A DNA stretch of 64,000 nt from Roseibium sp. MMSF_3544 (GTDB lineage: Bacteria > Pseudomonadota > Alphaproteobacteria > Rhizobiales > Stappiaceae), in assembly GCF_030732845.1 (NCBI RefSeq), contig NZ_JASHKA010000008.1:186001-250000 (forward strand). Direction: 5' to 3'. The position numbers and the translations under genes were made by a program. Below, in pieces: positions 9,161 to 18,297 of the stretch (position 1 is the stretch's first letter; each line of letters starts with the position of its first letter). The notes under the pieces are model-generated. The model was not told the DNA's origin and made no database searches. It was given only the letters and a program-made list of their open reading frames with translations.

Positions 9161-10714
9161 ATGGTAGGCCGCATGCCGGGTTGGGGACTGCGCGAGCTTT
9201 CGCACCGCTCTTTTCCGGGACCATTGACAATGTGTCTGGTCCTATGGATCGTCTTGCTGGCGTCTTTGTCGACGGCAGCCCCGGCGTCACAAGCGTTTCC
9301 GGAAAAGCGGCTGGCCCTGGTCGTCGGAATTGCCAACTACGCAAGCGTGCCCAAACTGGACAACACGATCCGGGACGGGGAACTGATTTCAAAAACGCTC
9401 AAGTCGCTGCAGTTCGAGGTCGTCGAGCACTACAATGTCGGTTTGAACGAGTTTCGTACCCAACTTGAGCAATTCGCCTTTGAGGCAGAGACGGCGGATG
9501 TCGCTCTTGTCTACTTCGCGGGGCACGGCGTTGAGGTTGGCGGACAGAATTTTCTGATCCCGGCGGATTCTGACGCTGTCTCGCGGCAGGACGTTGCACA
9601 GACCTCCATTTCCCTGAACGAGATACTGGCTGCCGTCGACAAGGCGCGGCAACTGCGGATTATCATCCTGGATTCCTGCCGCAATGATCCGTTCGCGAAA
9701 AACGAAGGCGTCGAGGTCGTGGCGCTCGACAATCCTGCGATTTCCAATGGACTGGCCCCGGCTTCACCAGAGCGCGGCACGCTGGTCGCTTACGCCGCAA
9801 AAGCTGGTGCGATCGCTTTGGATGGCACGGGGGCAAACAGCCCGTTCGCGCTGGCTCTTTCCGATACGCTTTTGACTAGGGACTTGGAAATCGGGCTGGC
9901 ATTCAGGCGCATTCGCGACACTGTCCTCAAGGCCACCAACAACTACCAGGAACCGTACACCTACGGTTCCTTGTCCGGTGAACCTTACTTCCTTGCCGGG
10001 CAGAACCAGACCGTAAACGCGCTCGAGGCAAAGGACCGCAAGAACGCGTGGGCGAAGCTTGAGGTGGACCAGGAAAACCAGCTTGTGAGCCTGGCGGATC
10101 TTGGGGATGTCAGAGCCCTGAAGGGGTTGGCCTACATGCGGTTGAACCCGAACGAAGACAGGTACGACCCGAGCAGTGCGGTCGGTCTTCTGAACAAGGC
10201 GGTCGACGCGGGCGATCCTGAGGCCATGTTCGAGCTGGCGCGTCTTTATGAACAGGGCATCGGCGTTGACCAGGATGTTGAGCGGGCGCTTGAGCTGTTT
10301 CGCCGCTCGGCGGACGAAGATTTCGCCGACGCGATCAACGACCTGGGCTTTTTGCACTATCAGGGCAGCCTCGGCGTCCCCCGTGATCCGCAGAAGGGAA
10401 TTGAGTTTTTTGAACGGGCGGCCGACTTGCGACACCCGGAAGCAATGTTCAATTTTGCGGCGCTCATAGACGATGGCGTTGTTGAAGGCAGAAGTCTGCA
10501 GGACGCGGCGAACTACTTGTACCAGGCGCTCAGGACCGGAAACGAGCAGGTTCTGGACTTGCTGTCCGAGAGCCCGACGATGTTCAAGCAGGGCACACGC
10601 AGGGCGCTTCAAGCACAGCTTTCTGAAAGAGCATTTTATGAAGGGGCCATCGACGGTCAATTCGGACCGCAGACAAGACGCGGTCTAAGAAAGGCATATG
10701 GCCTTTCTGAGTAA
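9161..10714 (+). CDS. secreted caspase-like (peptidase C14) protein with Sel1 repeats
   Basis: This 517-residue protein has a hydrophobic signal segment (about 24-44) followed by a caspase/metacaspase p20-like domain (about 49-275). The catalytic pair is His122 (YFAGHGVEVGG) and Cys173 (ILDSCRNDPF). Then come two to three Sel1/TPR-like repeats (about 345-450) and a C-terminal peptidoglycan-binding-like stretch, FYEGAIDGQFGPQTRRGLRKA in outline, near 495-513. The family is widespread in rhizobia and probably acts as a secreted peptidase or scaffold; substrates are unknown. The ATG at 9161 is preceded by AACAGG; an ATG at 9230 is an alternative but lacks a ribosome site. The next gene, 80 bases downstream, is also secreted. 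Confidence 0.8.
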   Translation: MVGRMPGWGLRELSHRSFPGPLTMCLVLWIVLLASLSTAAPASQAFPEKRLALVVGIANYASVPKLDNTIRDGELISKTLKSLQFEVVEHYNVGLNEFRTQLEQFAFEAETADVALVYFAGHGVEVGGQNFLIPADSDAVSRQDVAQTSISLNEILAAVDKARQLRIIILDSCRNDPFAKNEGVEVVALDNPAISNGLAPASPERGTLVAYAAKAGAIALDGTGANSPFALALSDTLLTRDLEIGLAFRRIRDTVLKATNNYQEPYTYGSLSGEPYFLAGQNQTVNALEAKDRKNAWAKLEVDQENQLVSLADLGDVRALKGLAYMRLNPNEDRYDPSSAVGLLNKAVDAGDPEAMFELARLYEQGIGVDQDVERALELFRRSADEDFADAINDLGFLHYQGSLGVPRDPQKGIEFFERAADLRHPEAMFNFAALIDDGVVEGRSLQDAANYLYQALRTGNEQVLDLLSESPTMFKQGTRRALQAQLSERAFYEGAIDGQFGPQTRRGLRKAYGLSE

Positions 10715-10794
10715 GGTGCGGCCAAGGGGTGTTCCCCGGCTGTATCAATGTAACGGCAATTTTTGGCCGAATAGTCCGGTTTTCGGAGGGTGTG

Positions 10795-11427
10795 ATGTTT
10801 GATTGTGTTTATAAAGTTGTTTTGGCAGCAAGCATTGGATTGGGTGCGGTTTTCTCAAATCCGGCTGCCGCACTTGCGGCGCGTGGCGAACTGGTGGATC
10901 AGGTCCCGCAGACCAATATGGTGGTTGACCTCTTTCCAGCGCAGCAGGTGCCTTCAAGTACTGTCGGGCGGCAGAGTGTTCCTGACGAGTTGCAGATTGC
11001 GTTCGCGGACGACATCACCCGGGCCATTGTCCTTCAGCTTCAGCGTGGAACCGACCGATGCAACAGGTTGCAGGTTGTTTACCGCCTGGACTGCCTGGGC
11101 GAAGCTTACGCGCAGGCTGCCGGTGTTGCCGGCAACAGGCCGGACTACGCTGCGGCGACATCCCAGTTGCGCAAAGTCTCCCGCCAGCTCAAGGGGATTG
11201 TCCGCAAGAATCAGGACAGAAATGCCGAAAAGGCAAAGCAGGGCAACAAGTCCTACCGCGCCGTGAAACGGGATGCGCTGCGCAGTGCCAATCAACAGGC
11301 CACCAAAATCATCGAGGAGGCGGCAACACAACTGCTTCGCTCGGCCGGGAACTCCAAGAAGCGGAAAGTGCATTACACCCGGATTGCCAATGCGGTGAAT
11401 TCGACGAAGAAGATCTTGCGGTCCTGA
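10795..11427 (+). CDS. small secreted protein of unknown function, partner of the caspase-like gene
   Basis: This 210-residue protein has a signal peptide (about 1-29, ending AAALA) and a helical, Lys/Arg/Gln-rich mature part (net basic). A pair of cysteines lies near residues 85 and 96 (DRCNRLQVVYRLDCLG). I recognise no family. The ATG at 10795, preceded by GGAGGGTG, is chosen over an upstream ATG at 10729. It is co-directional with the caspase-like gene (80-base gap), so joint expression is likely. A role as substrate or regulator of the peptidase is only a guess. Confidence 0.65.
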   Translation: MFDCVYKVVLAASIGLGAVFSNPAAALAARGELVDQVPQTNMVVDLFPAQQVPSSTVGRQSVPDELQIAFADDITRAIVLQLQRGTDRCNRLQVVYRLDCLGEAYAQAAGVAGNRPDYAAATSQLRKVSRQLKGIVRKNQDRNAEKAKQGNKSYRAVKRDALRSANQQATKIIEEAATQLLRSAGNSKKRKVHYTRIANAVNSTKKILRS

Positions 11428-11442
11428 AGCCGGTCTTTTTGC

Positions 11443-11463
11443 CGTCCGGAACATATCCGGACG
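11443..11463. terminator. inverted repeat after the secreted-protein gene
   Basis: CGTCCGGA (11443-11450) pairs perfectly with TCCGGACG (11456-11463) around a 5-base loop, 16 bases after the stop of the upstream gene. No T-run follows it. A second small hairpin (GCACT/AGTGC, 11537-11550) lies nearer the convergent LysR gene. Together they probably end transcription from both sides. Confidence 0.45.
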
Positions 11464-11587
11464 CGGGTCCCAGTTGCCGCAGCAGGTTCTGCCAAGCTCT
11501 CGGTAAGTGAAGAAGAACGGGGCCGGCGAGGGATAGGCACTCAAAAGTGCTCGAGCCCTTATGGGCTTCAACGACGAAGGCCGGTGC

Positions 11588-12532
11588 TCAGGTCTGCCTG
11601 AGCTGAAACCGTTCCAGGTGACTGGTGCACGGATCTTTCAGGAGATGCGCCCAAATCGTCTCGACAAGAGCGGAGGAGGTATCCCGGTTCCGGTAGACCC
11701 AGATGTCGAGATTGGTGTCATACCTGCCGTTGCCCGCCAGCGCGAATTGCCCTGACTTGACGCCTTCATAGGCACTGCAGGCCGGAAGCCAGATCATTTT
11801 CTGATCCATCAAAGCAAGGCGCTTCATGAACTCGCAGGTTCCGCTTTGCGAAGTGCAGACGAACTGCGGATCCTGGGCGGTCATCGTTGAAAAGAGCAGG
11901 TCCTCGACCTTCGAAAAATAGCCGGTCTGACCATATCCGATATATTCAAGTCCGCTGTGCGGCGGTTTGTCGACGTCGAACGCGGGCCGTCCTTCTGCAT
12001 CAAGGGCAGTACAAAGATGCATAGTGTCTTCGCCCAGTTTGATCGCCTCAAAGGCCTGATGCTCAAAAAATGCCGGTACCTCTGGTTTAGAATAAAGCAC
12101 CACCAGATCCATCTTCCGATCGCCGAGCAGTTCGATCATTTCGTAGAAGTCATACGTATCCAGCGACACTGAAAAACCGCCGCAAGCATCCTTGATCTGT
12201 TGCAGCCATTCAGGAACGAAACTGAGAGCGAGGGAGGTCGATGCCGCCAGCCGGATATCCGGCGTCGTTCCGGAATTGCGCCGTTGAAACTCAACCCGGT
12301 TGAGTTCCAGTTCCCTGAGCACATTTTGAGCCGTCGCGTGGAAGGTCTGACCTTCCGGCGTCAGCGTGACCGGGTAGCTACTCCTGTCGAACAATTCGGT
12401 GCCAAGCCAGGTTTCAAGTGCCTTGATCCTGCGGCTGAAGGCCGATTGGGTGATGTTTCTTTCATCCGCAGCCTGGGAAAAGTTCCCGCGATTGCTCAGG
12501 ACCAGAAAGTCTGCCAGCCAGTTGGTGTCCAC
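11588..12532 (-). CDS. LysR-family transcriptional regulator
   Basis: This 314-residue regulator has an N-terminal winged helix (LADFLVLSNRGNFSQAADERNITQSAFSRRIKALE in outline, about 3-60) and a C-terminal periplasmic-binding-like effector domain. A GTG start at 12532 with AAGGA upstream is the best fit: LysR proteins begin just before this helix, and there is no in-frame ATG close by. It is transcribed divergently from a peptide-type ABC importer. The 209 bases between them hold two perfect palindromes, so it most likely controls that importer and itself. The inducer is unknown. Confidence 0.82.
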   Translation of the reverse strand: MDTNWLADFLVLSNRGNFSQAADERNITQSAFSRRIKALETWLGTELFDRSSYPVTLTPEGQTFHATAQNVLRELELNRVEFQRRNSGTTPDIRLAASTSLALSFVPEWLQQIKDACGGFSVSLDTYDFYEMIELLGDRKMDLVVLYSKPEVPAFFEHQAFEAIKLGEDTMHLCTALDAEGRPAFDVDKPPHSGLEYIGYGQTGYFSKVEDLLFSTMTAQDPQFVCTSQSGTCEFMKRLALMDQKMIWLPACSAYEGVKSGQFALAGNGRYDTNLDIWVYRNRDTSSALVETIWAHLLKDPCTSHLERFQLRQT

Positions 12533-12582
12533 TGCATCATTCCTTAAGGGAAGTTGCCGAATAAGTGAGCAGTATGAATAAC

Positions 12583-12599
12583 TATGCAAAATTTGCATA
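12583..12599. promoter_or_regulatory. probable LysR operator, palindrome 1
   Basis: TATGCAAA-A-TTTGCATA is a perfect inverted repeat that contains the LysR-type T-N11-A pattern (ATGCAAAATTTGCAT, 12584-12598). It lies 51 bases upstream of the LysR gene start in the divergent intergenic region. It is the best candidate for the recognition site of the regulator encoded at 11588-12532. Confidence 0.6.
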
Positions 12600-12609
12600 A
12601 CAAGACTGT

Positions 12610-12625
12610 TGGTTGAATTCAACCA
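12610..12625. promoter_or_regulatory. second palindrome in the LysR/importer intergenic region
   Basis: TGGTTGAATTCAACCA is a perfect 16-base palindrome 10 bases from the first one and 116 bases upstream of the importer binding-protein gene. It could be the activation-site partner of the LysR operator or a site for another regulator. Its sequence differs from the first palindrome, so one regulator binding both is not certain. Confidence 0.5.
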
Positions 12626-12741
12626 GCCGGTTTAAGCTTCTGGTTCAGGTGTGGAAACAGCGCTCGATTAACGAAGCGCGACCGCACACGATCCCGCCGG
12701 GGTTTCCGGCTCCATCCCATTCGTTTTGTTCCAGAGGGGGA

Positions 12742-14346
12742 ATGATCGTGAACTTCACAACGCCATTGAAAAGTCTTTCACTCGCAGCATTGCTTGCAAC
12801 ATCCGTCGCCTTTCCGGCGATTGCCGAAACACCGGCCGACACTTTTGTGATTGCCCGAAACACCGCTGACGCCATCACGCTCGATCCTGCCGAGTGTTTT
12901 GAATTCACCGGAAGCCGGATCGTCGCGAACATCTACGAGCGTCTTTTCCTGTTCGAGCCTGACGACCTGACCAAGCTCGTCGGCGGCATCGCGGAATCCT
13001 ACGAGTTTTCCGAAGACGGCAAGAAAATCACCGTCAAATTGCGCCCCGGACTAACCTTCCATTCCGGAAACCCGGTGACCGCCGCCGATGTGGCCTATTC
13101 CCTGAGCCGGGCTGTCAAGCTGGACAAGACGCCGGCCTTCATCATCAAGCAGATCGGCTGGACGGCCGACAATGTTGACGATGCCGTCGTGGCTGTTGAC
13201 GACGGTACGGTCGAGATCAACATCCTTGCGGACCTCTCGCCCGCGCTCGTGCTGAACCTCTTGTCTTCAAGCGTTGCCTCCATCGTCGACATGAAGGAAG
13301 TGCAGAGCCACGAAGTCGACGGTGACATGGGCTATGCCTGGCTGAAGGACAATTCGGCGGGCTCCGGCCCCTACAAGCTGAAAACCTGGAAAGCCAACGA
13401 AGTCGTCATGCTGGAAGCCTTTGACGGCTACCGTCAGGGCAAACCGGCCATGAACCGCGTCGTCATCCGCCACGTCGCGGAACCGTCCGCACAGCGTCTC
13501 CTTCTGGAAAAGGGCGATGTCGATGCCGCGATGGAACTGACCGCCGACCAGCTGAAGGGCCTGTCCGGCAACGAGGACGTCTCGGCTGAGAGCTATCCCA
13601 AGGGATATCTGATGTATCTGGCGAGCAACATGGAGCATCCGGTCCTGTCCAAGCCAGAAGTCCGCGAAGCCCTGAAATACATGGTTGATTACGACGGCAT
13701 GGTCGGCTCGTTCCTCGATGGTCAGTACAAAATCCATCAGAACTTCTGGCCGTCCGGCATGTGGGCTGCCGCAACGGACACGCCCTACAGCTACAACATG
13801 GACAAGGCCAAGGCCCTGATCGCCGATGCCGGCCTCGATGGCGACACCAAGATCACCATCGATACGCTCAACAAGTCACCCTTCACGGAAGTGGCCCAGA
13901 GCGTGCAGGCCAGCCTGAAGGAGCTGGGTATCGATTCCGAAATCATCCTGTCGGATGGCGCAACGCTTTGGCCAAAATATCGTGCACGCAAGCATGAGCT
14001 GATCGTCGCACGCTGGGGCCCGGACTATTCCGATCCGCATTCGAATGCCGATGCATTTGCCCACAATCCGAACAATGACTTCGAAGCCAAGCTGACCGGC
14101 AAACTGACCTGGCGCAATGCCTGGCCGGCAGACGGTCTGACGGAACTGACGGACCAGGCAGCCGCGGAATCCGATCCGGAAGTGCGTGAGGAAATCTACG
14201 CCAAGCTGCAGAAGATGGTGCAGGAGGACTCCCCCTTCACGATCATGTTCCAGGCAATCGGCACCTACGGAAAACGGGCCAATGTCGATGGCTTCGTCAA
14301 TGGCGTGACGTCGGATCAGGCCTTCTACAAGACCGTTACAAAATAA
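12742..14346 (+). CDS. ABC importer substrate-binding protein, peptide/nickel family 5
   Basis: This 534-residue periplasmic binding protein has a signal peptide (about 1-28, ending AIAET) and the family-5 (DppA/OppA-like) fold. It carries the typical early LDPAECFEFTGSRIVANIYERLF region and the LRPGLTFHSGNPVTAADVAYSL segment. The ATG at 12742 after AGAGGGGG is preferred; the frame extends upstream without a ribosome site. It is the first gene of a five-gene importer (binding protein, two permeases, two ATPases). Two stem-loops follow it. The substrate is probably a peptide or another small amine or opine-like compound; it cannot be read from the sequence. Confidence 0.85.
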   Translation: MIVNFTTPLKSLSLAALLATSVAFPAIAETPADTFVIARNTADAITLDPAECFEFTGSRIVANIYERLFLFEPDDLTKLVGGIAESYEFSEDGKKITVKLRPGLTFHSGNPVTAADVAYSLSRAVKLDKTPAFIIKQIGWTADNVDDAVVAVDDGTVEINILADLSPALVLNLLSSSVASIVDMKEVQSHEVDGDMGYAWLKDNSAGSGPYKLKTWKANEVVMLEAFDGYRQGKPAMNRVVIRHVAEPSAQRLLLEKGDVDAAMELTADQLKGLSGNEDVSAESYPKGYLMYLASNMEHPVLSKPEVREALKYMVDYDGMVGSFLDGQYKIHQNFWPSGMWAAATDTPYSYNMDKAKALIADAGLDGDTKITIDTLNKSPFTEVAQSVQASLKELGIDSEIILSDGATLWPKYRARKHELIVARWGPDYSDPHSNADAFAHNPNNDFEAKLTGKLTWRNAWPADGLTELTDQAAAESDPEVREEIYAKLQKMVQEDSPFTIMFQAIGTYGKRANVDGFVNGVTSDQAFYKTVTK

Positions 14347-14355
14347 GCTGGATCA

Positions 14356-14440
14356 GCTGACTGCCGGTTGTCTTGAGCCGAGCAGTCAGCCGCATTCGGG
14401 ATGAACCGCGCTTCCGCATCACTCCGATGAGGAAGCGCGG
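14356..14440. promoter_or_regulatory. two tandem stem-loops between binding-protein and permease genes
   Basis: GCTGACTGC (14356-14364) pairs with GCAGTCAGC (14382-14390), and CCGCGCTTCC (14406-14415) pairs with GGAAGCGCGG (14431-14440). Both stems are perfect, and no T-run follows. Such intercistronic hairpins commonly protect the binding-protein mRNA or partly terminate transcription, giving more binding protein than permease. Confidence 0.65.
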
Positions 14441-14482
14441 CTTCGTGTGGACAAGCAGGAACAACCGGGGGTTTCGTTCTCA

Positions 14483-15544
14483 ATGAGCGACAGTTCCGCA
14501 ATGCAGCGCTCCACGGTGGATTTCAAGCCGTATCTGGGCGTGGCAAAAAAGATCGGTGGCGGCGTTGTCATGCTGCTCCTGACCTTCATCGGTCTGACCG
14601 CAATCACCTTCATCATAGGCCGCATCATGCCCAACGACCCAGTCGTTGCCATCGTCGGCGACCGGGCTTCGAAGGAAGTCTATGATGCCATGTATCTGCA
14701 ACTCGGCCTCGACAAGCCGATCTGGCAGCAATACCTGATCTTCCTGGGAGATATCCTGCGCGGCGATTTCGGAAGTTCGGTCATGACCGGGCAACCGGTG
14801 CTCGAGGACATCAAGCGCTTCTTCCCCGCAACGCTGGAACTGGCGACCATCGCAACAGTCGCCGGCGTGATCATCGGTGTCCCGGCCGGTGTGCTGGCGG
14901 CCGTTCGCCAGGGAACCCTGATCGATCACTTCGTCCGCGTTGTCGGACTGCTCGGGCACTCGATTCCGATTTTCTGGCTGGGCATGGTCGCTCTGCTGAT
15001 CTTCTACGCAAAGCTGGACTGGGTCGCCGGACCGGGACGGATCGACTTCTTCTATGACGGTATCGTTGATCCGGTCACAGGCGTCATCATGATCGATGCC
15101 GCGATTGCCGGTGAGTGGGACGTCTTCCACAACGCCCTGTCGCACGTGATCCTGCCGGCTTCGATGCTTGCCATCTATTCACTCGCCTATATCGCTCGCA
15201 TGACCCGCTCCTTCATGCTGGATCAGCTCAATCAGGAATATGTCCTGACCGCCCGGGTCAAAGGCCTGCGCGAGGGAACCGTCATCTGGTATCACGCGTT
15301 CCGAAACGTTCTCGTTCAGCTGATCACGATCATCGGCCTGACCTATGCCAGTCTTCTGGAAGGCTCGGTGCTGACGGAAACCGTGTTTGCGTGGCCCGGC
15401 ATCGGCCAGTACATCACCAACTCCCTGTTCAACGCCGACATGAACGCCGTGATCGGCGGCACGCTGGTTGTCGGGATCTCGTTCGTCTTCATCAACATGC
15501 TGTCCGATATGCTCTACCGGATCGTCGACCCGAGGGCGAAATGA
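14483..15544 (+). CDS. ABC importer permease, DppB-like
   Basis: This permease of about 353 residues has six predicted TM segments and the family EAA-type loop (MLDQLNQEYVLTARVKGL in outline). It belongs to the DppB/OppB group that carries peptides or nickel. I chose the ATG at 14483; a GTG at 14447 in the same frame would add 12 polar residues. Its TGA overlaps the ATG of the next permease gene (ATGA), so the two are coupled. It forms the membrane channel with the next protein. Confidence 0.85.
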   Translation: MSDSSAMQRSTVDFKPYLGVAKKIGGGVVMLLLTFIGLTAITFIIGRIMPNDPVVAIVGDRASKEVYDAMYLQLGLDKPIWQQYLIFLGDILRGDFGSSVMTGQPVLEDIKRFFPATLELATIATVAGVIIGVPAGVLAAVRQGTLIDHFVRVVGLLGHSIPIFWLGMVALLIFYAKLDWVAGPGRIDFFYDGIVDPVTGVIMIDAAIAGEWDVFHNALSHVILPASMLAIYSLAYIARMTRSFMLDQLNQEYVLTARVKGLREGTVIWYHAFRNVLVQLITIIGLTYASLLEGSVLTETVFAWPGIGQYITNSLFNADMNAVIGGTLVVGISFVFINMLSDMLYRIVDPRAK

Positions 15545-16473
15545 TGTCGGACTCAGCGCTTGATCAGAAATCCGGCTCGACGTCCTGGCTGCTCGCCGAC
15601 TCGCCGAAAAACGCATTCCAGGCAAAATGTCAGCGCGCCTATATCGGCTGGATGTCGTTCCGTTCCAATCCGATTGCGATGCTCGGGTTGGCAATTGTTC
15701 TCTTCCTGTGCCTTGTCGCCCTGTTCGCGCCTCTGATCGCCGGCGGCGATGGGACCACACAGGATCTGGCCAATCGTCTGGCACCGCCAAGCGCCGAACA
15801 TTGGTTCGGTACGGACGAACTCGGCAGGGACATTTTCGCGCGCATCGTCTGGGGCTCGCGGGTCACGCTCTACATCATTTTCCTCGTGTCCATCATCGTA
15901 ATGCCCATCGGGCTGATTATCGGCACGACTGCGGGACTTCTGGGCGGTGCGGTCGATGCCACGCTGATGCGCATCACCGACATTTTTCTGGCGTTTCCGC
16001 GCCTGATCCTCGCCCTCGCATTCGTTGCGGTTCTCGGGCCGGGTCTGGAAAATGCCGTCCTTGCGATCGCCCTGACAACCTGGTCGCCTTATGCGCGGCT
16101 TGCCCGTGCCGAGACGCTGACCCTGCGCAACAGCGAATACATCATGGCCGCGCAAATCATGGGAGCCTCACGGATCAGGGTCCTGTTCGCGCACATCATG
16201 CCCATGTGCCTGTCATCGACAATCGTCCGGCTGACTCTCGACATGGCCGGCATCATCCTTACGGCAGCAGGGCTCGGTTTCCTTGGACTTGGAGCGCAGC
16301 CGCCACTCGCCGAATGGGGAGCCATGATTGCATCCGGCCGGGACTACCTTCTTGATCAGTGGTGGGTTCCCACAATCCCCGGTATTGCTATTCTTGTCGT
16401 ATCGCTTGGCTTCAATCTGCTCGGCGATGGCCTTCGCGACGTGCTCGACCCGCGCAGTTCGGGAGGGCATTGA
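15541..16473 (+). CDS. ABC importer permease, DppC-like
   Basis: This 310-residue permease of the DppC/OppC group has an N-terminal OppC-type leader helix (about 40-62), the HWFGTDELGRDIFARIVWG motif typical of DppC, further TM segments, and an EAA loop near LRNSEYIMAAQIMGASRIRV. It starts at the ATGA overlap with the upstream permease gene. A second ATG three bases on is possible. It is the partner of the DppB-like subunit. Confidence 0.88.
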   Translation: MMSDSALDQKSGSTSWLLADSPKNAFQAKCQRAYIGWMSFRSNPIAMLGLAIVLFLCLVALFAPLIAGGDGTTQDLANRLAPPSAEHWFGTDELGRDIFARIVWGSRVTLYIIFLVSIIVMPIGLIIGTTAGLLGGAVDATLMRITDIFLAFPRLILALAFVAVLGPGLENAVLAIALTTWSPYARLARAETLTLRNSEYIMAAQIMGASRIRVLFAHIMPMCLSSTIVRLTLDMAGIILTAAGLGFLGLGAQPPLAEWGAMIASGRDYLLDQWWVPTIPGIAILVVSLGFNLLGDGLRDVLDPRSSGGH

Positions 16474-16475
16474 CG

Positions 16476-17390
16476 GTGAACGAGATCAAAATGACCGGTT
16501 TTCAGCCAGACGATCCCAACGAAGACCCTCTGATCTCCGTGCGCGATCTCCACGTCCGGTTCTCGACGCCGAAAGGGCCTGTCCACGCGGTCCGCGGCGT
16601 GAGCTTCGATCTCGGGCGCGAACGGCTCGGGATCGTCGGTGAATCCGGGTCCGGCAAGTCGCAGACCGGCCGCGCTCTCTTGCGCCTGACCGCCGGCAAC
16701 GGGTCGATCGAGGCGAGCCGCATGATGTTTGACGGCATGGACTTGATGAAGGCCGGCGCGAAAACAATGCGTAGCATCCGCGGGTCGCAGATTTCCATGA
16801 TCATGCAGGACCCGAAATACTCCCTGAACCCTGTTCTGACGGTCGGCACCCAAATCGCCGAATCGTGCCGTCGTCACGAAAACGTCTCTCGCCCGGAAGC
16901 CAGGAAAAGGGCGCTTGCAATGCTTGAGACGGTTCGCATACGCGAACCTGAGAAAGTCTATTCGCTCTATCCGCACCAGGTGTCCGGGGGCATGGGGCAG
17001 CGCATCATGATCGCGATGATGCTGATCACCAATCCAAAGGTGATGATTGCCGATGAACCGACATCCGCGCTTGATGTGACCGTACAGATGCAGGTTCTCT
17101 CGCTTCTTGACGATATGGTGCGCGAACGAGGCATGGGGCTGGTCCTGATCAGCCACGATCTCAATCTAGTCTCCAGCTTTTGCGATCGCGTGCTGGTCAT
17201 GTATGGCGGGCGCATCATGGAAACGCTCGATGCCAAACATCTGGATCGTGCACAACACCCCTACACCAAGGGCCTTTTGAACTGCCTTCCGCGACTTGAC
17301 GGCAAACACGATGATCTGCCCGTTCTCAAACGCGATCCCGCTTGGCTCGATGAGACACAGGACATCGCCGGGGAGGCGGGCGGACGATGA
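16476..17390 (+). CDS. ABC importer ATPase, DppD-like
   Basis: This 304-residue ATPase has Walker [13 protein letters not shown] (about 53-64), Q-loop region MIMQDPKYSLNPV, signature VSGGMGQR, Walker [13 protein letters not shown] and the H-loop (LISHDLNLV). The C-terminal oligopeptide-type extension (GLLNCLPRLDGKHD) is typical of DppD. The start is a GTG at 16476, 2 bases after the upstream stop and preceded by GGGAGGG. Its stop overlaps the ATG of the second ATPase. The signature VSGGMGQR deviates slightly from SGGQ, as is common in DppD. Confidence 0.88.
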   Translation: MNEIKMTGFQPDDPNEDPLISVRDLHVRFSTPKGPVHAVRGVSFDLGRERLGIVGESGSGKSQTGRALLRLTAGNGSIEASRMMFDGMDLMKAGAKTMRSIRGSQISMIMQDPKYSLNPVLTVGTQIAESCRRHENVSRPEARKRALAMLETVRIREPEKVYSLYPHQVSGGMGQRIMIAMMLITNPKVMIADEPTSALDVTVQMQVLSLLDDMVRERGMGLVLISHDLNLVSSFCDRVLVMYGGRIMETLDAKHLDRAQHPYTKGLLNCLPRLDGKHDDLPVLKRDPAWLDETQDIAGEAGGR

Positions 17391-18163
17391 TCGACATTGA
17401 AAACCTCGGCATTGTGTTCGGCTCGGGAAAGTCCCAGATCGCAGCCGTCAAGAATGTCAATCTGAGCGTCGCCGAAGGCGAGAGCTACGGCATCGTCGGT
17501 GAATCGGGTTCCGGAAAGTCGACCGTTTTGCGCGCCATGGTCGGGATCTATTCCCACTGGACGGGCACCATCCGGATCGCGGGCGAACCACTCAAGGCCA
17601 AAAGGTCCGTATCGTCGCGCAAACACATGCAGATGGTGTTTCAGGACCCTTACGGGTCGCTTCATCCGCGCAGGACCGTCGACGACACCTTGAGCGAACC
17701 GCTGATCATCCATGGGCTCAAGAACCGCGAAGACCGCGTCCTGAAAATTCTGAAAGAGGTAGGGCTCGGGCCTGAGTTCCGGTTTCGGTATCCGCACCAG
17801 CTTTCTGGCGGCCAGCGCCAGCGTGTGGCCATCGCCCGCGCCCTTATCCTCGAACCAAGGGTGATCCTGCTTGATGAACCGACCAGTGCACTGGATGTGT
17901 CGGTTCAGGCAGAGATCCTCAATCTGCTCTCGGCGCTGCGCAAAACCCATGGGCTCACCTACATCATGGTGAGCCACGACCTTGCCGTCGTCGGCCATCT
18001 TTGCAGCCGGATTGCCGTCATGAATCGCGGCGAGGTTGTCGAGGAAATGAGCGAAGAGCAGATGCGCTCCGGAAATGTCCGTCACGACTATACGCGACAG
18101 CTCTGGACCGCGTCGCAGGGATACGACCGCGCCGCGCTTGAGACGTTCAAGGAATTTGCCTGA
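17387..18163 (+). CDS. ABC importer ATPase, DppF-like
   Basis: This 258-residue ATPase has Walker [14 protein letters not shown]-loop [13 protein letters not shown], signature [15 protein letters not shown], Walker [13 protein letters not shown] and H-loop VSHDLAVV. It is the second ATPase of the heterodimeric motor. The ATG overlaps the upstream stop (ATGA). A hairpin at 18175-18195 follows the stop, so this is the last gene of the importer operon. It is slightly short for DppF, with little C-terminal extension. Confidence 0.88.
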   Translation: MIDIENLGIVFGSGKSQIAAVKNVNLSVAEGESYGIVGESGSGKSTVLRAMVGIYSHWTGTIRIAGEPLKAKRSVSSRKHMQMVFQDPYGSLHPRRTVDDTLSEPLIIHGLKNREDRVLKILKEVGLGPEFRFRYPHQLSGGQRQRVAIARALILEPRVILLDEPTSALDVSVQAEILNLLSALRKTHGLTYIMVSHDLAVVGHLCSRIAVMNRGEVVEEMSEEQMRSGNVRHDYTRQLWTASQGYDRAALETFKEFA

Positions 18164-18174
18164 GGCACGGTTCC

Positions 18175-18195
18175 CCTGCCGTGAAACGCGGCAGG
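18175..18195 (+). terminator. terminator after the dpp-type operon
   Basis: CCTGCCG (18175-18181) and CGGCAGG (18189-18195) form a 7-base stem with a 7-base loop, starting 12 bases after the last ATPase stop. It is followed by ACGTTTTC, a short T-rich stretch. The position fits the end of the importer operon. Confidence 0.6.
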
Positions 18196-18297
18196 ACGTT
18201 TTCACAGGGTTCACACCAAGCCGTGACTTGTAAGACATGAGTTCGTGCCTACGTCTGGCGCGATCATTCTAAAGGGCGCTAGCTGGAGGGCGAACGC

